Shown in pieces: positions 1 to 9,906 of a DNA stretch of 64,000 nt (the first letter of the stretch is position 1; the number at the start of each line of letters is the position of its first letter). The notes under the pieces were generated by a model. That model did not search any database, had not been told where the DNA came from, and saw nothing but the letters and a program-made list of their open reading frames with translations. The position numbers were made by a program, and so were the translations under genes. The DNA comes from Amycolatopsis sp. GM8 (GTDB lineage Bacteria; Actinomycetota; Actinomycetes; Mycobacteriales; Pseudonocardiaceae). The stretch is from contig NZ_JAJKFK010000006.1 in assembly GCF_021653975.1 (NCBI RefSeq), positions 289,779-353,778 on the forward strand, given 5' to 3'.

Positions 1-1
1 C

Positions 2-151
2 GGCCGGCTGCGCTCGGCGAGCATTACTCGTTGGCATATCGAAAAATCCTCAGGTCTGACGCACATCGGTCATGCCGCCTGGATCAAGGACAGTGACAAG
101 GTGGCCCCCGTTGTCGCGGCCTGGATCACCGAGGGAAAGTCCCCGCAGTGA
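2..151 (+). CDS. 3' end of a gene, possibly an alpha/beta hydrolase
   Basis: An open frame enters from the left edge and stops at TGA 149-151, giving the last 49 residues of a protein. The C-terminal part has a GHAAW motif followed by an amphipathic helix ending in AAWIT. This resembles the catalytic-histidine loop and last helix of alpha/beta hydrolases. The start is outside the window, so the family call is an inference from a short segment; a chance open frame cannot be excluded. Confidence 0.4.
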   Translation, partial: GRLRSASITRWHIEKSSGLTHIGHAAWIKDSDKVAPVVAAWITEGKSPQ

Positions 152-244
152 CCCGACGTCCGACCGCCGTTTCCGTTCTCGCCGCGGTTCATCCTGCGTT
201 CGCCTTGGGGTAGCACGATGACATCACCACGTGCGGAGGTGGTG

Positions 245-1177
245 ATGGAGTTCAGGCACGTCCTCGCCTTCCTGGCGATCGCAGACGAACTGCATTTCGG
301 CCGCGCGGCAGCGAAGCTGCATCTCACTCAACCCTCGCTGAGCCAGCAGCTCCAGCGTCTGGAACGCACGCTCGGCGTCGAGCTGGTGGCCAGGACGACA
401 CACGAGGTACGGCTGACCCGCGCCGGCAAGGCGTTCGAGGTCGAGGCACGCGCCCTGGTGCGGCAGGTGGAAAAGGCACGCCGGTCCGCGCGCGAAGCGG
501 CGGCAGGGCGTTCCGGGACCATCCGGGTCGGCTACAACTTCCCGGCGGGGCAACATGTTCTGCCCGCCGCGCTGGAGAAGATGCAGGCCGACTTCCCGGA
601 CGTGTCGGTGGTGCTCGAGGAAAAACGCACCGGGCCACAGCTGCAGGCGCTCGACGACGGCTCGCTCGACGTGGCACTGGTCTACGGCCGTCCGCTGACG
701 TCGAAGTTCCAGCACCGGCGGCTGTTGCGGCTGTCGATGGTCGCCGTGGTGGGACGGCTGCACAAATGGGCCGGGCGGCCCGGAGTCCCGTTCGCGGAAC
801 TGTCCGGCCAGCCTTGTGTTCTGTTCAAACGGGAACTTTCCCCGGCCATGTACGACGCGATCGTGCGCGGTGCCGACCAGGCGGGCATCCGGCTCAGCAT
901 CGCGTACGAGATCGACGATCCCGGCGCGATCGAGATCCTTGTTACAGCGAAACCAGTAGTAGGTTTCGCGTCTGTTTCGCGCGCGATGCTGGCGGGTGCC
1001 GTCGTGGGCGGGGCGCAGGTGGTTCCGGTACAGCTCTACGACCCGGTTCCGGTGGTCGACCTGTATGCCGCCTGGCGCGACAACCAGAACAATCAGCTCC
1101 GGAACTCGTTCCTCGCCTGCCTCGACGCGGTGGCCCCGTTCTCCAGTCCGCCATTACGCAACTCAATCGGGTCATGA
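245..1177 (+). CDS. LysR-family transcriptional regulator
   Basis: The protein has 310 residues from ATG 245, which is preceded by a GGAGGT ribosome-binding site at 235-240; an in-frame ATG at 218 lacks one. The N-terminal winged helix-turn-helix (about residues 1-60) has the typical LysR pattern (HFGRAAAKLHLTQPSLSQQ), and the rest is the periplasmic-binding-like effector domain. The length is normal for the family. It is co-directional with, and 52 bp upstream of, the PfaD gene, so it is the likely pathway-specific regulator of the lipid-synthase locus. The effector ligand is unknown. Confidence 0.93.
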   Translation: MEFRHVLAFLAIADELHFGRAAAKLHLTQPSLSQQLQRLERTLGVELVARTTHEVRLTRAGKAFEVEARALVRQVEKARRSAREAAAGRSGTIRVGYNFPAGQHVLPAALEKMQADFPDVSVVLEEKRTGPQLQALDDGSLDVALVYGRPLTSKFQHRRLLRLSMVAVVGRLHKWAGRPGVPFAELSGQPCVLFKRELSPAMYDAIVRGADQAGIRLSIAYEIDDPGAIEILVTAKPVVGFASVSRAMLAGAVVGGAQVVPVQLYDPVPVVDLYAAWRDNQNNQLRNSFLACLDAVAPFSSPPLRNSIGS

Positions 1178-1229
1178 GTTCCCGCGACCTTCATTGACCG
1201 CGATTCCCGACTGCCCGAAGAATTGAGCC

Positions 1230-2807
1230 GTGAGCATCGCAATCACGTCACCGGCACTGGCACGCGACGAGGCGTCGATCTACCATCAACTGTCCATTTT
1301 AGATAGCCCGGTGTTCGTCGTCCGAGACGGTGGCGGTCTCGCCGTCACCACGGACGCCGGCACGGCAAGGCGTGCGCAGGTGCTCGCCGCGGTTCCCGCA
1401 CTGCGCCCGGAGTCCCTCGGGGACCCGGAGTTCCGTACCCACCACGACGTGCGCTACGCCTACCAGGCGGGCGCCATGGCGAACGGCATCGCGTCGGTCC
1501 GCCTGGTCACCGCGCTCGCGCGGGCCGGGTTCCTGTCCTCGTTCGGCGCCGCCGGGGTGGTCCCGGCGAAGATCGACGAGGCGCTGGCCGGGATCCGGCG
1601 CGAGACCCAGGGCAAGCCGTTCTCCTGCAACCTCATCCACAGCCCGAGCGAACCCGCGCTGGAACGGGCCATTGTGGACGCCTGCCTGCGGCACGAGGTC
1701 CGCTGTGTCGAGGCCTCGGCGTTCATCGACCTGACGCCGTTCGTGGTCAAGTACCGGCTCGCCGGGCTCGGCCGCGACCGCGACGGGCGCGTGGTGACCC
1801 GCAACCGGGTGCTCGCGAAGGTCTCCCGCGCCGAGGTCGCCGAGCGGTTTCTGCGCCCGGCACCGGCGAGCTTCGTGCGCGAGCTGCTCGCCGCGGGCGA
1901 GATCACCGCCGAGCAGGCCGAGCTGGCGGCGTCGGTGCCGATGGCCGACGACATCACCGGCGAGGCCGACTCCGGCGGGCACACCGACCGCCGGCCGCTG
2001 CCGGTGCTCATCCCGTCGCTGCTCGCCCTGCGTGACCGGGTGTGGCGCGAAGCCGGCTACGCCCGGCCGGTCCGGATCGGTGCCGCGGGCGGTATCGGTA
2101 CCCCGGCGGCGGCCGCCGCGGCGTTCGCGCTCGGCGCTTCCTACATCGTCACCGGGTCGATCAACCAGGCCTCGCTGGAGGCCGACCAGTCCGAGCCGGC
2201 GAAGCGGCTGCTGGCCCAGGCGAGCAGCGCCGACACGGAGATGGCGCCGTCCTCGGACATGTTCGAACTGGGTGTCGACGTGCAGGTGCTCAAGCGCGGC
2301 ACCATGTTCGCGAGCCGCGCGCGGCGACTGTACGACACCTACCGTTCCCGCGACGGTATCGACGACATCCCCGCCGCCGAGCGCGCGGAGCTGGAGCAGC
2401 GGATCTTCCAGCGGTCCTTCGACGAGGTGTGGGCCGACTGCGTGCGCTACTTCACCGAGCGCGACCCGGAGCAGATCGCGCGCGCCGAGGGCAACCCGAA
2501 ACGGCGGATGGCGCTGATCTTCCGCTGGTATCTCGGCCGCTCCTCGGGCTGGAGCATGGCGGCCGACCCGGCGCGGGTCGCCGACTACCAGATCTGGTGC
2601 GGCCCGGCGATGGGCGGCTTCAACGAGTGGGTCGCCGGGACCTACCTCGCCGCGCCCGGGCACCGCCACGTCGCCGATCTCGCCACGCAGATCATGCGCG
2701 GCGCCGCGTTCACCACCCGCGTCAACCAGCTGCGCGCCGCCGGGGTCCGGCTGCCCGCGGCGTGCTCCACGTATGTTCCCGCTCCCCTGACGGAAGAGGC
2801 CTCATGA
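1230..2807 (+). CDS. pfaD: PfaD-family enoyl reductase (trans-acting, FMN-dependent)
   Basis: The protein has 525 residues from GTG 1230 and belongs to the PfaD branch of the nitronate monooxygenase/enoyl-reductase TIM barrels. The diagnostic region (residues about 75-110: [14 protein letters not shown], then FGAAG) and the downstream glycine-rich phosphate-binding segments are present. PfaD proteins act in trans on the ACP-bound enoyl chain of polyunsaturated fatty-acid synthases. Its TGA overlaps the ATG of the next gene (ATGA), so it is translationally coupled to the acetyl-CoA carboxylase genes. Presence of PfaD strongly supports reading the big synthase downstream as Pfa-like rather than as a type I modular PKS. 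Confidence 0.92.
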   Translation: MSIAITSPALARDEASIYHQLSILDSPVFVVRDGGGLAVTTDAGTARRAQVLAAVPALRPESLGDPEFRTHHDVRYAYQAGAMANGIASVRLVTALARAGFLSSFGAAGVVPAKIDEALAGIRRETQGKPFSCNLIHSPSEPALERAIVDACLRHEVRCVEASAFIDLTPFVVKYRLAGLGRDRDGRVVTRNRVLAKVSRAEVAERFLRPAPASFVRELLAAGEITAEQAELAASVPMADDITGEADSGGHTDRRPLPVLIPSLLALRDRVWREAGYARPVRIGAAGGIGTPAAAAAAFALGASYIVTGSINQASLEADQSEPAKRLLAQASSADTEMAPSSDMFELGVDVQVLKRGTMFASRARRLYDTYRSRDGIDDIPAAERAELEQRIFQRSFDEVWADCVRYFTERDPEQIARAEGNPKRRMALIFRWYLGRSSGWSMAADPARVADYQIWCGPAMGGFNEWVAGTYLAAPGHRHVADLATQIMRGAAFTTRVNQLRAAGVRLPAACSTYVPAPLTEEAS

Positions 2808-4525
2808 CCGCTCTGCAGACGGTCGAACCGAAGGAAGCACCGTCGTGGCTACTGTGCGGCGGCTGCAAGAAGATGCTGTACGGCAAGCGGTTCACCCAGG
2901 CCGGCCGGGTCTGCCCCGAATGCGGGCACCACGCGCCACTGACCGCCGCCGAGCGGCTGGACAGCCTGCTCGACGACGGCTCGGTCCGGCCGCTCGAACT
3001 CGCTGTGTCCGACAGTGACCCGCTGGGGTTCACCGACACCAAGCCGTACGCTGACCGGCTCGTCGACGCGCGCCGGCGGACCGGACTGGTCGAGGGCGTG
3101 CTGTGCGCCCGGGGCCGGATCGAGGGCAACCCGGTCGTGGTGGCGGCGATGGACTTCCGGTTCCTCGGCGGCAGCCTCGGCACCGCGGTCGGTGAGGCCA
3201 TCACCGGCGCCTGCGAGGTCGCGCTCGCCGAGCGCACCCCGCTGCTGCTGGTCACCGCCTCCGGCGGGGCGCGCATGCAGGAGGGCGTGCTCTCGCTGAT
3301 GCAGATGGCGAAGACCAGCCAGGCGCTGGGCCAGCTCGACGAGGCCGGCATCCTGACCGTGTCACTGGTGACCGACCCGACGTTCGGCGGGGTGGCCGCG
3401 TCCTACGCGACGTCCACCGACATCATCATCGCCGAGCCGGGCGCGCGCCTGGGCTTCGCCGGGCCGCGGGTGATCGAGCAGACGATCAAGCAGACCCTGC
3501 CCGACGGTTTCCAGACCGCCGAGTTCCTCTCGACACACGGGATCATCGACATGATCCGGCCGCGCGCCGCACTGCGCTCGACGCTCGGCCAGCTGCTGTC
3601 GGTCGCGACCCGCCGCCCGGCGAGCGTGCCGCCGGTGCAGCGGGACCCGGGTGGCGCGCTGATCACGGACCCGGAGCAGCTGCCGGAGCGCTCGCCGTGG
3701 GAGTGCGTGCGGGCCGCCCGCGCGCTGACCCGTCCGTCCACTCTGGACTACGTGTCGATGCTGCTGGAGGACTTCCACGAGCTGCACGGCGACCGGATGT
3801 CCGAGGACTGCCCGGCGCTGGTGGCCGGGATCGGCCGGTTCGAGGGCCAGCCGGTCGTGCTGATCGGCACCCAGAAGGGGCACACGGCGGGCGAGCTCGC
3901 CGAGCGCAACTACGGCATGCCCACCCCGGCCGGCTACCGCAAGGCCGCGCGGGTGATGCGGCTCGCGGGCAAGCTCGGGCTGCCGGTGATCACGCTGATC
4001 GACACCGCGGGCGCCTACCCCGGCATCGAGGCCGAGGAACGCGGGCAGGCCGTCGCGATCGCGGAGAACCTCAAGCTGATGGCCGGGCTGCCGGTGCCGG
4101 TGGTCGCGGTCGTGACCGGTGAGGGCGGCAGCGGCGGCGCGCTCGCGCTGGCGTTCGCCGACCGGGTGCTGATGTGCGCCAACGCGGTCTACTCGGTGAT
4201 CAGCGCGGAGGGCTGCGCGGCGATCCTGTGGAAGGACCCGGCGGCGGCGCCGAAGGCCGCCGAGGCGCTGCGCGTGGACTCGCGTTCGCTGCTGGCCCAA
4301 GGCGTGGTCGACGGCGTCATCCCCGAACCCGAGGGCGGCGCGGGCACCGACCACCTGCGGGCGGCCGACAACCTGCGCGCCGCGCTCGCCGGCAGCCTCG
4401 CGAAGCTGGTGCCGCTGGACCAGATGAGCCTGGTCACGGGGCGGCGCAAGCGCTTCCGCAAGTTCGGCGCGAGCGGCGCGGTACTGATGGATTCCACTGT
4501 GGACGAAACGGAGAATGCCCGGTGA
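2804..4525 (+). CDS. accDA: Acetyl-CoA carboxylase carboxyltransferase, fused beta-alpha subunits (AccD-AccA)
   Basis: The protein has 573 residues from ATG 2804; the open frame extends further upstream but only overlaps pfaD. The N-terminal half is AccD: a four-cysteine zinc ribbon (C18, C21, C37, C40) followed by the crotonase-like beta-subunit fold with the SGGARMQEG oxyanion motif. From about residue 295 the sequence is AccA-like, with [14 protein letters not shown] and [10 protein letters not shown] motifs. It transfers carboxyl from biotin to acetyl-CoA to make malonyl-CoA. Most actinobacterial acyl-CoA carboxylases are of the PccB/AccA3 type, so this classical-type fusion next to separate AccB and AccC suggests a dedicated malonyl-CoA source for the synthase. 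Confidence 0.95.
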   Translation: MTALQTVEPKEAPSWLLCGGCKKMLYGKRFTQAGRVCPECGHHAPLTAAERLDSLLDDGSVRPLELAVSDSDPLGFTDTKPYADRLVDARRRTGLVEGVLCARGRIEGNPVVVAAMDFRFLGGSLGTAVGEAITGACEVALAERTPLLLVTASGGARMQEGVLSLMQMAKTSQALGQLDEAGILTVSLVTDPTFGGVAASYATSTDIIIAEPGARLGFAGPRVIEQTIKQTLPDGFQTAEFLSTHGIIDMIRPRAALRSTLGQLLSVATRRPASVPPVQRDPGGALITDPEQLPERSPWECVRAARALTRPSTLDYVSMLLEDFHELHGDRMSEDCPALVAGIGRFEGQPVVLIGTQKGHTAGELAERNYGMPTPAGYRKAARVMRLAGKLGLPVITLIDTAGAYPGIEAEERGQAVAIAENLKLMAGLPVPVVAVVTGEGGSGGALALAFADRVLMCANAVYSVISAEGCAAILWKDPAAAPKAAEALRVDSRSLLAQGVVDGVIPEPEGGAGTDHLRAADNLRAALAGSLAKLVPLDQMSLVTGRRKRFRKFGASGAVLMDSTVDETENAR

Positions 4526-5034
4526 GCATCAACGGAAGCGCGGTCGCGTCGCTGGACGTGGAGCAGGTCGTGAGCGTGCTGCGGGAGCAGGTGCTCGCGC
4601 TGTGCGCCGAGGCGCCGCAGCTGCCCAGCGCGGTGCGGCTGAGCGCGGGCGACGTCTCCATGGAGGTCGAGTGGCCGCTCGCCCCCGCCGCACCGGCTCC
4701 GGTCGTGGCGGCCGCGCCGGTCGAAGCGGTCCCGGTGCCGCGGGCCGAACCCGTCGCGGCTCCCGCGGCGGCGGCACCGGTCAAGGCCGGGACGGTCGCG
4801 GTCAGCGCGCTCACCGTCGGCACCTTCTACCGGGCGCCGGAACCCACCGCGAAACCGTTCGTCGCGGTGGGCGACACCGTGCGGCCCGGCCAGCAGATCG
4901 CGATCATCGAGGCGATGAAGCTGATGATCCCGGTCGAGGCCGACCGCCAGGGCCGGGTCGTCGAGATCTGTGTCGAGGACGGCACGCCCGTCGAGCACGG
5001 GCAGGCGCTCATGCTGCTGGAACCGGTCTCGTGA
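4522..5034 (+). CDS. accB: Biotin carboxyl carrier protein of acetyl-CoA carboxylase
   Basis: The protein has 170 residues from GTG 4522, overlapping the previous stop (GTGA). It has an N-terminal helical region, a long Ala/Pro linker (about residues 50-90) and a C-terminal biotinyl domain with the canonical EAMKLM motif; the biotinylated lysine is K133. It carries carboxybiotin between AccC and AccDA. Length and layout match stand-alone bacterial BCCPs, unlike the BC-BCCP fusions usual in actinobacteria. Confidence 0.95.
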   Translation: MSINGSAVASLDVEQVVSVLREQVLALCAEAPQLPSAVRLSAGDVSMEVEWPLAPAAPAPVVAAAPVEAVPVPRAEPVAAPAAAAPVKAGTVAVSALTVGTFYRAPEPTAKPFVAVGDTVRPGQQIAIIEAMKLMIPVEADRQGRVVEICVEDGTPVEHGQALMLLEPVS

Positions 5035-6371
5035 TCGGCTGCGTACTGGTCGCCAACCGCGGCGAGATCGCGGTCCGCGTCGTCCGCACGTGTGCGGAGA
5101 TGGGCATCCGCACGGTCGTCGCGCATTCGAGCACCGACCGTGACTCGGCCGCGGTGCGGCTCGCGGACGAGACCGTCCAAATCGGACCCGGCCCGGCGAA
5201 GGACAGCTATCTCAGCATTCCGGCGGTGATCGAGGCCGCGCGGGCGAAGGGCGCGGACGCGATCCACCCCGGATACGGTTTCCTGTCGGAGAACCCGGAC
5301 TTCGCCGAGGTGTGCGAGGCGGAGGGCCTGACGTTCGTCGGGCCGCCGGCGAAGGTGATGGCACAGCTGGGCGACAAGTCGAGCGCGCGGGCGATCATGT
5401 CCGGCGCCGGACTGCCGTTGCTGCCGGGCAGCCGCGACGCGCTGGAGGCGGACGAGGCCGAAACGCTGGCCGGCGAGATCGGCTACCCCGTGATCGTGAA
5501 AGCGGTCGCGGGCGGTGGCGGGCGCGGCATGAGCGTGGTGCGCTCGGCCGCCGAGTTCTCCCGCTCGTGGGCGCGCACGCGCGCGGCGGCGCAGGCGGTC
5601 TTCGGCGACGGGCGGCTGTACGTCGAGCGGTACCTGGAGTCCGCGCGGCATGTCGAGATCCAGGTTTTCGCCGACCAGCACGGAAATGTCGTGCATCTCG
5701 GCGCGCGTGACTGCTCGTTGCAGCGCCGGCACCAGAAGCTGGTGGAGGAGTCGCCGGCGCCTTCGCTGCCGGACGACCTGATCCGTGAGATGGGCGAGGC
5801 CGCCGTGCGCGGCGCGCAGGCCGCGGGCTATGTCGGCGCGGGCACCTTCGAGTTCCTCGTCGACCCGCGGGCCGGCCGGTTCTACTTCATGGAGGTCAAC
5901 TGCCGGCTCCAGGTCGAGCATCCGGTCACCGAGGTCGTGACTGGTCTGGACCTCGTGCGTGAGCAGTTGCGGATCGCATCCGGTGAGCCGCTCGGCTACA
6001 CGCAGGCGGACGTGGTCACCCGCGGCACGGCTATCGAATGCCGGATCAACGCGGAGGACCCGGCGCGCGATTTCGCGCCCGCGCCGGGCGTGCTCGACGT
6101 GTGCCGGCTGCCCGGCGGCCCGTTCACCCGCATCGACACGCATGTGTACCCGGGATACCGGGTGCCGCCGCTGTACGACTCGATGCTGGCGAAGGTGATC
6201 GTGTGGGCGCCCGACCGCGACGCCGCGATCGCGCGGATGCGCCGCGCGCTCGCCGAGGTCGAGGTGCGCGGCCCGGGCGTCGCCACCACGGCGGAGTTCC
6301 TGAGCGAGGTACTGGACCACCCGCGCTTCCGCGCGGCCGAGCATGACACGACGTTCATCGAATCGCTCTGA
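5031..6371 (+). CDS. accC: Biotin carboxylase subunit of acetyl-CoA carboxylase
   Basis: The protein has 446 residues from GTG 5031, overlapping accB by 4 bp. It begins with the biotin carboxylase N-terminal motif (LVANRGEIAVRVVR) and contains the ATP-grasp glycine loop (GGGGRGM), the HPGYGFLSEN motif and the MEVNCRLQVEHPVTE metal/ATP site. Catalyses ATP-dependent carboxylation of the biotin on AccB. Length is that of a stand-alone AccC with no fused carrier domain. Last gene of the tightly coupled pfaD-accDA-accB-accC set. Confidence 0.96.
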   Translation: MIGCVLVANRGEIAVRVVRTCAEMGIRTVVAHSSTDRDSAAVRLADETVQIGPGPAKDSYLSIPAVIEAARAKGADAIHPGYGFLSENPDFAEVCEAEGLTFVGPPAKVMAQLGDKSSARAIMSGAGLPLLPGSRDALEADEAETLAGEIGYPVIVKAVAGGGGRGMSVVRSAAEFSRSWARTRAAAQAVFGDGRLYVERYLESARHVEIQVFADQHGNVVHLGARDCSLQRRHQKLVEESPAPSLPDDLIREMGEAAVRGAQAAGYVGAGTFEFLVDPRAGRFYFMEVNCRLQVEHPVTEVVTGLDLVREQLRIASGEPLGYTQADVVTRGTAIECRINAEDPARDFAPAPGVLDVCRLPGGPFTRIDTHVYPGYRVPPLYDSMLAKVIVWAPDRDAAIARMRRALAEVEVRGPGVATTAEFLSEVLDHPRFRAAEHDTTFIESL

Positions 6372-6386
6372 CCGGGAGGAAAAGCC

Positions 6387-7946
6387 GTGCGGGAACACAG
6401 CGTTCCAGCGCTCGTGAAGCTGGCGGACGACGACAATCTGGTGAACGTCGTCTACGAGAAAGCGGTTTCCCGCGCGGAATCCCCGGTGCTGAGCCGGAAA
6501 ACCGCCGATGGCTGGCAGGACGTGAGCTACGGCGAGTTCGGTGCGCTCGTGCACGGTCTCGCGAAAGGCTTGCTGGCGGCCGGGATCAACGCCGGGGACC
6601 GGGTGCTGATCTTCGGCCGCACCAGCGTCGAATGGTCGGCCGCGGACTTCGCGCTGCTGAGCGTCGGCGCGGTGGTCGTGCCCGTTTATCCCACGGCGTC
6701 GGCGGAGCAGGTGCGCCATATCGTCGCGGACTCGGGCCCGGTCGCGTGCTTCGCGGAAACCGCCGAGCAGACCGAACTGGTCGGTGTCCGGTCGTGGCTG
6801 CTCGGTTCGCTCGATGAGCTGATCTCGCTCGGCGCCGGCGTGCCGGACGCGCTGGCCGGGAAACGTCGCGGCGAGGTGCGTGCCGACGATCTCGCGACGA
6901 TCGTCTACACCAGCGGCACCACCGGTTTGCCGAAGGGCTGCATGCTCACCCACCGCAACATCTTCGCGGCCGCGGCGAACGTGGTGGAACTGCTCGACAC
7001 GCTCTTCCGGGCCCCGGACGCGTCGACGCTGCTTTTCCTTCCGCTGGCGCATGTCTACGGGCGGGTGGTGCAGTTCGGCTGTGTCTGGTCCGGGGTGCAC
7101 ACGGGTCTGGTGACGAGCGCGGCCGACCTGGTCGGCGAGCTGCCCGCGTTCCGGCCGACGTTCCTCGTCGGAGTTCCTTACGTCCTCGAGAAGATCCGGA
7201 AGGCCGCGCGGGCGCTCACCGCCGAGCAGGTGCGCGGGATGCTGGGCGGCCGGCTGTCCTATGTGATCGCCGGCGGCGCCTCACTCGAACCGTCCACAGC
7301 GGACTATTTCACCGAGCTGGGCGTGCAGATCATCGGCGCCTACGGGCTCACCGAGGCGTCGTCCACGGTGAGCATGAGCGCGCCGGGCGCCATCCGCCGG
7401 GGCGCGGTCGGGCGCCCGGTGCCGGGCACGACGATCGCGATCGCCGACGACGGCGAGATTCTGGTGCAGGGCGACCAGGTCTACCCCGGGTACTGGCCGG
7501 ACGGCGGCCGCGAGGAGTGGCTCGCGACGGGTGACCTCGGCCGGCTCGACGACGACGGGTTCCTGCACATCACCGGGCGGCGCAAGGAAATCCTGGTCAC
7601 CAGCGGCGGGAAGAACGTGGCACCCGCGCCGCTGGAGGACCGGGTCCGGCTGCATCCGCTGGTCGCCAACTGCATGCTGGTGGGGGAGGCGCGTCCGTAT
7701 GTCGCGGCGCTGATCACCCTCGACGCCGCGGCGGCGGGGCTCGACGACGAGCGGGTGCGTGCGGAGATCTCCTCGGCCGTCGACGCGGCGAACGAACTGG
7801 TGTCCCGCGCCGAGTCGATCCGCCGGTTCGCGATCCTGCCCGAGGACTTCACAGTCGAAAAAGGACATATGACGGCGTCCCTGCGCCTGCGCCGCGCCGA
7901 GATCGAACGCGACTACGCCGACACCATCGAGAGTCTGTACTCCTGA
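6387..7946 (+). CDS. Long-chain-type acyl-CoA synthetase (AMP-binding)
   Basis: The protein has 519 residues from GTG 6387 with a GGGAGGA ribosome-binding site just upstream, 15 bp after accC. The adenylation signature YTSGTTGLPKGC, the YGLTE motif, the GDLG hinge aspartate and the C-terminal GRRKEILVTSGGKN motif are all present. It resembles FadD/Faa-type long-chain enzymes. In this context it could activate a starter fatty acid or the released product; which one cannot be told from sequence. A carrier domain is not fused to it. The operon appears to end after it, at the hairpin 7957-7988. Confidence 0.92.
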   Translation: MREHSVPALVKLADDDNLVNVVYEKAVSRAESPVLSRKTADGWQDVSYGEFGALVHGLAKGLLAAGINAGDRVLIFGRTSVEWSAADFALLSVGAVVVPVYPTASAEQVRHIVADSGPVACFAETAEQTELVGVRSWLLGSLDELISLGAGVPDALAGKRRGEVRADDLATIVYTSGTTGLPKGCMLTHRNIFAAAANVVELLDTLFRAPDASTLLFLPLAHVYGRVVQFGCVWSGVHTGLVTSAADLVGELPAFRPTFLVGVPYVLEKIRKAARALTAEQVRGMLGGRLSYVIAGGASLEPSTADYFTELGVQIIGAYGLTEASSTVSMSAPGAIRRGAVGRPVPGTTIAIADDGEILVQGDQVYPGYWPDGGREEWLATGDLGRLDDDGFLHITGRRKEILVTSGGKNVAPAPLEDRVRLHPLVANCMLVGEARPYVAALITLDAAAAGLDDERVRAEISSAVDAANELVSRAESIRRFAILPEDFTVEKGHMTASLRLRRAEIERDYADTIESLYS

Positions 7947-7956
7947 CCGCCCCCCT

Positions 7957-7988
7957 CGGCGAGTCCGGCTCGGGTGCCGGACTCGCCG
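7957..7988. terminator. Bidirectional terminator between convergent genes
   Basis: Perfect 13-bp inverted repeat: left arm 7957-7969, right arm 7976-7988, 6-nt loop. It lies between the convergent acyl-CoA synthetase (ends 7946) and thioesterase (ends 7995), where it can serve both strands. There is no strong U-tract, which is common in high-GC actinobacteria. Confidence 0.7.
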
Positions 7989-7994
7989 GGGTGG

Positions 7995-8525
7995 TCAGGC
8001 GGCGCCGAGCCAGCAGAGGTAGTCGAGGTCGACCTTCGCGATCAGGTTCTCGCGGTCGTCATACAACAGCGCCTTGCCGGTGAGGTCGAACTGTTCCTCG
8101 GCCCGGCTGCGCACGGCCGCCGCCAGCGCCGGCGAACTCACGGTGCCGCGGGCGCGGATGCGGCCGCGGGCGGGCTTGAGGAACGTGGACCGGCAGTCCC
8201 GCAACACGAACGTCCGCACGTGCAGGATGCGCGGCGCGACCGCGCCGGAGAACGCCCCGGCGCACGCGACCTCCGCCGCCAGGAACAGCGCGCCGGCGTG
8301 CACGGTGCCGAGATGGTTCATCATGTCCGGTTGCTCCGGCACCTCCGCCACCGCGGAGCCGGGACCCAGCTCCGTGATCCGCACCCCCACCTTGTTCACG
8401 AACGGTACGAGGGTGTCCACGGTGCGCCGGATCTGCTCGTAGCCGGGAGTCCCGGCACCGGCCAGCTTCAGCAGTTCCGCCTGCGCCGCGGCGATACCCG
8501 GCGCGGGCCCATTTCCTGTCGGCAT
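7995..8525 (-). CDS. Hotdog-fold thioesterase (PaaI/YiiD-C-like)
   Basis: The protein has 176 residues from ATG 8525; an in-frame ATG at 8558 would add 11 residues and neither has a clear ribosome-binding site. The core has the PaaI/DUF4442-type motif with a catalytic-helix segment (HLGTVHAGALF, about residues 95-105) followed by VACAGAFSG. The likely role is hydrolysis of an acyl thioester, either product release or editing for the neighbouring synthase, which itself shows no fused thioesterase. It is transcribed opposite to the rest of the locus and divergent from the FAD oxidoreductase; the 175-bp gap 8526-8700 would hold both promoters and is comparatively AT-rich. The link to the synthase is by position only. 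Confidence 0.8.
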   Translation of the reverse strand: MPTGNGPAPGIAAAQAELLKLAGAGTPGYEQIRRTVDTLVPFVNKVGVRITELGPGSAVAEVPEQPDMMNHLGTVHAGALFLAAEVACAGAFSGAVAPRILHVRTFVLRDCRSTFLKPARGRIRARGTVSSPALAAAVRSRAEEQFDLTGKALLYDDRENLIAKVDLDYLCWLGAA

Positions 8526-8700
8526 GCGTTCAATTACGGCACGGCAGCGATAATCCATGGTGAACGAGAATTGAATAATCGCTGTTCATCGGCTTTGTAA
8601 ATGATCCGATCGATGCTGCGCATGGTGATCTCCGCGCGCGTGCCCCTTGCGGTTGACTATTGCCGTCGGAAGAACGAGTGATTCGGTGGGAGGCGCCGTA

Positions 8701-9906
8701 ATGTACGACGCGATCGTGGTGGGCGCGCGCTGCGCGGGTTCGCCGGTCGGCATGCTGCTGGCGAAACAGGGTTACCGGGTGCTCGTGGTCGACCGGTCGA
8801 CCTTCCCGAGTGACACCATCTCCACGCACTACCTCCAGCAGCGCGGGCTGGCCCGGCTCGCCGCCTGGGGTCTGCTGGACAAGCTGATGGCCACGGGAGT
8901 TCCCCGCATCAACCAGATGAACGTGTCCTATTTGGACATCCTGATCGCCGGTTTCGCCGACCCCATCCAGGGAATCGACTTCACCTGCGCGCCGCGCCGC
9001 ACCGTGCTGGACACCGTGCTGGTCGAGGGCGCGCGCGAGGCGGGCGCCGAGGTGCGCGAGGGCTATACGGTGCGTGACCTGATCATCGAAGACGGTGCCG
9101 TGGTCGGCATCCGCGGCGGGTACGCCGGCGCCGAGGTGAAGGAGGAGCGGGCCCGGATCGTGATCGGCGCGGACGGCCGCAACTCGTTCGTCGCGAGCGC
9201 GGTCGACGCCGCGATCTACCAGCAGGTGCCCGCCGAATGCTTTATCTACTACACCTATTTCAGCGGGGTCAAGACCGATTTCCACAGCCGCATCGGCGCC
9301 CGCGAGCAGATCGGTATCTGGCCGACCCACAATGACCAGACCCTGGTCGCCGTGATGCGCAAGATCGACGCTTTCGAGGATTTCCGGAAAGACGTCGAAG
9401 GCAATTTCCACCAGATCGCCCGGAACATCGTGCCGGAATTCGCCGAGGAGCTCGCCACGAAGGGGAAGCGGGAGGACCGTTTCTACCCGATGCGGTACCC
9501 GGACAACTACTACCGCCAGTCCCACGGCGACGGCTGGGCACTGGTCGGCGACGCCGGATACCACAAGGACCCGTTGACGGGCCTCGGTATCTCGGACGCG
9601 TTCGAATACGCCGAACTGCTCGCCGCCCGCGTGCGCGAGGGCCTCAACGGCGACCGCCCGATGACCGAGGCGCTCGCCGAATACCAGCGAGAGCGCGACG
9701 AGAAGTCCCATTCCGGCTTCGAGTTCACCTGCGCCATTTCGACCCTTGAGCTCACCCCGCAGCTGCTCGCGGTATTCCAGGCGCTCGGCGCCAACCCCGA
9801 ATACGCGAAGGACTTCTACGCGATGATCGGCGGCGGGATGACCGGCGAGGAGTTCTTCGCCCCCGAGCGGATGGCGAAACTGCTCGGCACCGGCGCCCAG
9901 GTGTGA
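8701..9906 (+). CDS. FAD-dependent oxidoreductase (geranylgeranyl-reductase/PHBH-like)
   Basis: The protein has 401 residues from ATG 8701, preceded by GGGAGG; the frame is open upstream but lacks a ribosome-binding site there. The N-terminal Rossmann motif is a slightly variant GxGxxG (VVGARCAGSPVGM), followed by an acidic-end VVDR strand, and the second FAD motif GDAGYHKDPLTGLGIS lies near residue 280. This pattern occurs in both flavin hydroxylases and GGR-type prenyl/enoyl reductases. In a lipid-synthase locus it may reduce or hydroxylate the chain; the reaction is not determinable from sequence. The GTG of the next gene overlaps its stop. Confidence 0.85.
   Translation: MYDAIVVGARCAGSPVGMLLAKQGYRVLVVDRSTFPSDTISTHYLQQRGLARLAAWGLLDKLMATGVPRINQMNVSYLDILIAGFADPIQGIDFTCAPRRTVLDTVLVEGAREAGAEVREGYTVRDLIIEDGAVVGIRGGYAGAEVKEERARIVIGADGRNSFVASAVDAAIYQQVPAECFIYYTYFSGVKTDFHSRIGAREQIGIWPTHNDQTLVAVMRKIDAFEDFRKDVEGNFHQIARNIVPEFAEELATKGKREDRFYPMRYPDNYYRQSHGDGWALVGDAGYHKDPLTGLGISDAFEYAELLAARVREGLNGDRPMTEALAEYQRERDEKSHSGFEFTCAISTLELTPQLLAVFQALGANPEYAKDFYAMIGGGMTGEEFFAPERMAKLLGTGAQV

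Noticed and set aside
1299..2669. Antisense open frame opposite pfaD
   Set aside because: No ribosome-binding site or domain; the plus-strand PfaD signature is unambiguous.
4827..7100. Long antisense open frame opposite accB-accC-ligase
   Set aside because: It is a shadow of three well-supported coupled genes on the plus strand; composition is Arg/His-rich and no motif is seen.
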